Assembly (NCBI RefSeq): GCF_001717955.1
Contig: NZ_CP014169.1
Span: 186,001 to 250,000, forward strand
Origin: Sphingomonas panacis
GTDB lineage: Bacteria; Pseudomonadota; Alphaproteobacteria; Sphingomonadales; Sphingomonadaceae
Direction: 5' to 3'
Length of the DNA: 64,000 nt
The notes below the pieces were generated by a model that saw nothing but the letters and a program-made list of their open reading frames with translations, searched no databases and was not told the DNA's origin. Numbering within the stretch: the first letter of the stretch is position 1; every line of letters begins with the position of its first letter. Positions 61,818 through 64,000 of the stretch are shown piece by piece. The translations under genes were made by a program, and so were the position numbers.

Positions 61818-62612
61818 ATGGCGGAACGCCTGGCTGGGAAGAGCGCGCTGATAAGTGGCGGCGGGGGCGGCATCGCGCGTGCGACCGCACGCCGTTTCGT
61901 CGAGGAAGGCGCCAGCGTGGTGCTGGGGGATATCAGTCTCGCGCTTGCTGAAGAGGCGGCCAAGCCGCTGGGAAGTTCGGCGGCTGCCGTCGCGATGGAT
62001 GTTCGCAAGGAGGACGATTGGCAGGCAGCCGTTGATCTCGCCGTATCGCGATATGGCAAGCTCGATATCGTCTGCAATGTCGCCGGCTTCGGTATTCCTG
62101 GGACGATCGAAGACATGAGGATGGAGGACTACCATCGCATGCTGGCGGTCAACCTCACGGGCACGGTGATCGGGTGCCAGGTTGGACTTCGCGGCATTCT
62201 TGCGTCGGGCGGCTCGGGCGCGATCGTAAATCTGTCGACGCTCGCCGCTTTGCTCGGGCCGGCGGATGCCGCCGGCTATGCAGCAGCTAAGGGCGGCGTT
62301 ACCGCTTTGACGAGGACGGTCGCCATGCACTGTGCGCAGCGGCGTTATCCTGTGCGCTGTGTCGCGATCCATCCGACCTACGCCGATACGCCCAACATTG
62401 ATGCCGTTGCCGCTCAGGTGGAAGGCGGGCGCGCCGCACTTTTGAGCGCGATGGCGACTCAGGTGCCGATGGGCCGCGTTTGCACCGCCGATGATATTGC
62501 ATCCTCGATCCTGTTCTTGGCCTCGGATGAGGCCGCGATGATCTCCGGTTCCAGCATCGTCATCGACGGAGCGCAAAGCGCCGGCCCTCCAAGTATCCGG
62601 CCGCTTGAATGA
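61818..62612 (+). CDS. short-chain dehydrogenase/reductase
   Basis: A 264-residue classical SDR: SGGGGGIARATARRF binds cofactor with the last Gly of the usual motif replaced by Ala (GGIAR), GDIS is the acidic cofactor-selecting turn (NAD), CNVAGFG replaces the usual NNAG, STLAALLG carries the Ser, and YAAAK is the active site. GGGAG lies before ATG 61818. It is 88 bp after the TonB receptor in the same direction and belongs to the second BVMO cluster; it may supply the ketone substrate by oxidising a cyclic alcohol. Confidence 0.9.
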   Translation: MAERLAGKSALISGGGGGIARATARRFVEEGASVVLGDISLALAEEAAKPLGSSAAAVAMDVRKEDDWQAAVDLAVSRYGKLDIVCNVAGFGIPGTIEDMRMEDYHRMLAVNLTGTVIGCQVGLRGILASGGSGAIVNLSTLAALLGPADAAGYAAAKGGVTALTRTVAMHCAQRRYPVRCVAIHPTYADTPNIDAVAAQVEGGRAALLSAMATQVPMGRVCTADDIASSILFLASDEAAMISGSSIVIDGAQSAGPPSIRPLE

Positions 62613-62663
62613 CGTAGGCGATTTCATCGAGGGGCCACGCGGGTTCCTGCAATGAACCATTAA

Positions 62664-64000
62664 TTGAGGAGTGTTGTGACATGAACATCGAGGTCCATAC
62701 GAAGGCTGCGGCTTGGCACGAGCGTATTTATGTGGGCGGGTCGTGGGAGGCGGGCGCGGGGGGCGTGGTGGACGTTCGCGAGCCGGCGACTGGGGATGCG
62801 ATCGCGACGGTCGGCATGGCGGGACCGGCGGACGTTGATGTGGCTGTGGCGGCGGCGGTGAAGGCGCAGGTGGCGTGGGCGGAGACGCCGGCGACGGAGC
62901 GGGCGCGGGTGCTGCGCACGGCGGGTACGCTGCTCGAGGAGCGCAAGGAGGAGTTCATCGAGTGGCTGGTGCGCGAGAGCGGCTCGACCCGGTTCAAGGC
63001 GGGGTTCGAGGTGGCGAGCTTGGCCGAGCTGTATGAGGCCGCGGCGCTCCCGACGCAGCCCGAGGGCATGGTGCTGCCGTCCGGCTCGGCCGTGCGGATG
63101 AGCTTCGCGCGGCGCGTGCCCGTCGGCGTGGTGGGCGTGATCACGCCGTGGAACTTCCCGCTGGCGATGGCGCTGCGCGCGGCGGCGCCGGCGCTTGCGC
63201 TCGGCAATGCGGTGGTGCTCAAGCCCGATCCCAAGACGCCGGTGTCGGGCGGCATGCTGCTGGTGGGGCTGTTCGAGGAGGCGGGCCTTCCGCCGGGCCT
63301 GTTCAGCGTGTTGCCCGGTGGCGGCGACGTCGGCGAGGCGCTCGTGGGGCATCCCGATGTCGGGATGATCTCGTTCACCGGCTCGACGGCAGTGGGCCGC
63401 GCGATCGGCAGGACCGCGGGCGGGATGCTCAAGAAGGTGTCGCTGGAGCTGGGCGGCAACAATGCGCTGATCGTGCTGGAGGATGCGGATCTGGACAAGG
63501 CGAGCGCGGCGGGCGCCTTCGGCTCCTTCTTCCATCAGGGTCAGGTGTGCATCGCGTCGGGGCGGCATTTTGTCCACCGCAAGATCGCGGACCAGTATAT
63601 CGAGCGGCTCGCGGCGCGCGCGAACAATATCGTGGTGGGTGATCCGTTCCGCCAGGATGTGGGGATCGGGCCGATCATCAGCGCGCCGCAGCTCGCCAAG
63701 ATCGATCGGCTGGTGCAGGAGAGTGTCGGCGCGGGCGCGAGCCTGGCGGCCGGCGGGACGCATGACGGGCCGTTCTACCGTCCGACCGTGCTCGCCGGCG
63801 TCACCTCGGGCATGTCGGCCTTCACCAACGAGATCTTCGGCCCGGTCGCGCCGGTGACCGTGTTCGATGATGAAGACGAGGCGGTCGCGCTCGCCAACGA
63901 CACCGAATATGGCCTGTCGGCGGCGGTGATCAGCCGGTCGCCGATGCGGGCGCTGGCGGTCGGGCGCCGGCTCAAGAGCGGCATGGTCCATATCAACGAC
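62664..64000 (+). repeat. long direct repeat, copy 2 (cut by window end)
   Basis: This stretch is the second occurrence of the 54523-55859 sequence, in the same orientation and 8141 bp downstream, with no difference noticed. The left edge is sharp: just before TTGAGG the two copies differ. The right edge lies outside the window. Confidence 0.95.
62681..64000 (+). CDS. NAD-dependent aldehyde dehydrogenase, copy 2 (partial)
   Basis: The first 440 codons are the same protein as the gene at 54540, including the coenzyme motif, the LELGGNN general base and the GQVCIASGR catalytic Cys; the window ends within the GMVHIND segment near the C-terminus. The ribosome site is shared with copy 1. It lies 68 bp after the SDR gene and could be co-transcribed with the second BVMO cluster, giving the cluster an aldehyde dehydrogenase at both ends. 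Confidence 0.93.
   Translation, partial: MNIEVHTKAAAWHERIYVGGSWEAGAGGVVDVREPATGDAIATVGMAGPADVDVAVAAAVKAQVAWAETPATERARVLRTAGTLLEERKEEFIEWLVRESGSTRFKAGFEVASLAELYEAAALPTQPEGMVLPSGSAVRMSFARRVPVGVVGVITPWNFPLAMALRAAAPALALGNAVVLKPDPKTPVSGGMLLVGLFEEAGLPPGLFSVLPGGGDVGEALVGHPDVGMISFTGSTAVGRAIGRTAGGMLKKVSLELGGNNALIVLEDADLDKASAAGAFGSFFHQGQVCIASGRHFVHRKIADQYIERLAARANNIVVGDPFRQDVGIGPIISAPQLAKIDRLVQESVGAGASLAAGGTHDGPFYRPTVLAGVTSGMSAFTNEIFGPVAPVTVFDDEDEAVALANDTEYGLSAAVISRSPMRALAVGRRLKSGMVHIND

Noticed and set aside
1..64000. tRNA, rRNA, CRISPR arrays, phage genes, plasmid replication or conjugation genes
   Set aside because: None was recognised on either strand while reading the window.

Overview
The window looks like chromosome or large-plasmid DNA from a high-GC alphaproteobacterium, most likely a sphingomonad (Sphingomonas/Sphingobium/Novosphingobium type). 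This is inferred from large TonB-dependent receptors used in place of ligand-specific porins, stacked catabolic operons with IclR, TetR and AraC regulators, and GC-rich codon use. No rRNA, tRNA, CRISPR or phage genes were seen. Almost everything is accessory catabolism.

Layout. (1) 0.4-8.7 kb: an Old Yellow Enzyme, a MarR regulator, then a co-directional run of MFS transporter, exported alpha/beta hydrolase, aldo/keto reductase, thiolase and SDR, ending with a TetR regulator. (2) 8.8-33 kb: the core island. It holds a decayed IclR gene; an overlapping operon of two MaoC hydratases, a CaiB-type CoA-transferase, a malyl/citramalyl-CoA lyase-like enzyme and an IclR regulator; a hydrolase-iclR operon divergent from a Baeyer-Villiger monooxygenase (BVMO); an acyl-CoA dehydrogenase with a second CitE-like lyase; a TonB receptor divergent from a GMC oxidoreductase and a zinc alcohol dehydrogenase; and a beta-oxidation operon (FadB-like, acyl-CoA dehydrogenase, SDR, thiolase, aldehyde dehydrogenase). 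(3) 33-38.8 kb: a DUF2000 pseudogene, an intact IS1182-like element, a small monooxygenase, a TetR-MATE pair, a lone MaoC and an HxlR regulator. (4) 39-46.7 kb: two enoyl-CoA hydratases, a nitronate monooxygenase-like protein, an SDR and an acyl-CoA ligase, interspersed with four decayed gene remnants. (5) 46.8-52.4 kb: two tautomerases, a YciI protein, a 2-keto-4-pentenoate hydratase-like enzyme, a FAH-family hydrolase, a GntR regulator and an IlvD/Edd dehydratase. (6) 53.1-64 kb: epoxide hydrolase, aldehyde dehydrogenase, AraC regulator, second BVMO, second TonB receptor, SDR, then a second apparently identical copy of the aldehyde dehydrogenase cut by the window end.

How the genes may work together (inference). 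In the core island a hydrophobic cyclic alcohol or ketone could enter through the TonB receptor, be oxidised to a ketone by the GMC or zinc dehydrogenase, converted to a lactone by the BVMO, opened by the HSL-type hydrolase, oxidised to an acid by dehydrogenases, activated by the CaiB CoA-transferase, and degraded by acyl-CoA dehydrogenases, hydratases, FadB-like/SDR dehydrogenases, thiolase and CitE-like lyases. A 14-bp near-palindrome, AT[TC][AG]C[AG]TNTG[CT][AG]AT, lies 72-84 bp upstream of a start codon in five places of this island (9.7, 15.5, 17.7, 22.6 and 25.5 kb), which suggests one regulon joining these scattered operons. The second BVMO/TonB/SDR set at 56-62.6 kb is a paralogous version, bracketed by an 8.14-kb-spaced direct repeat of at least 1.34 kb. 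The substrate cannot be read from the sequence.
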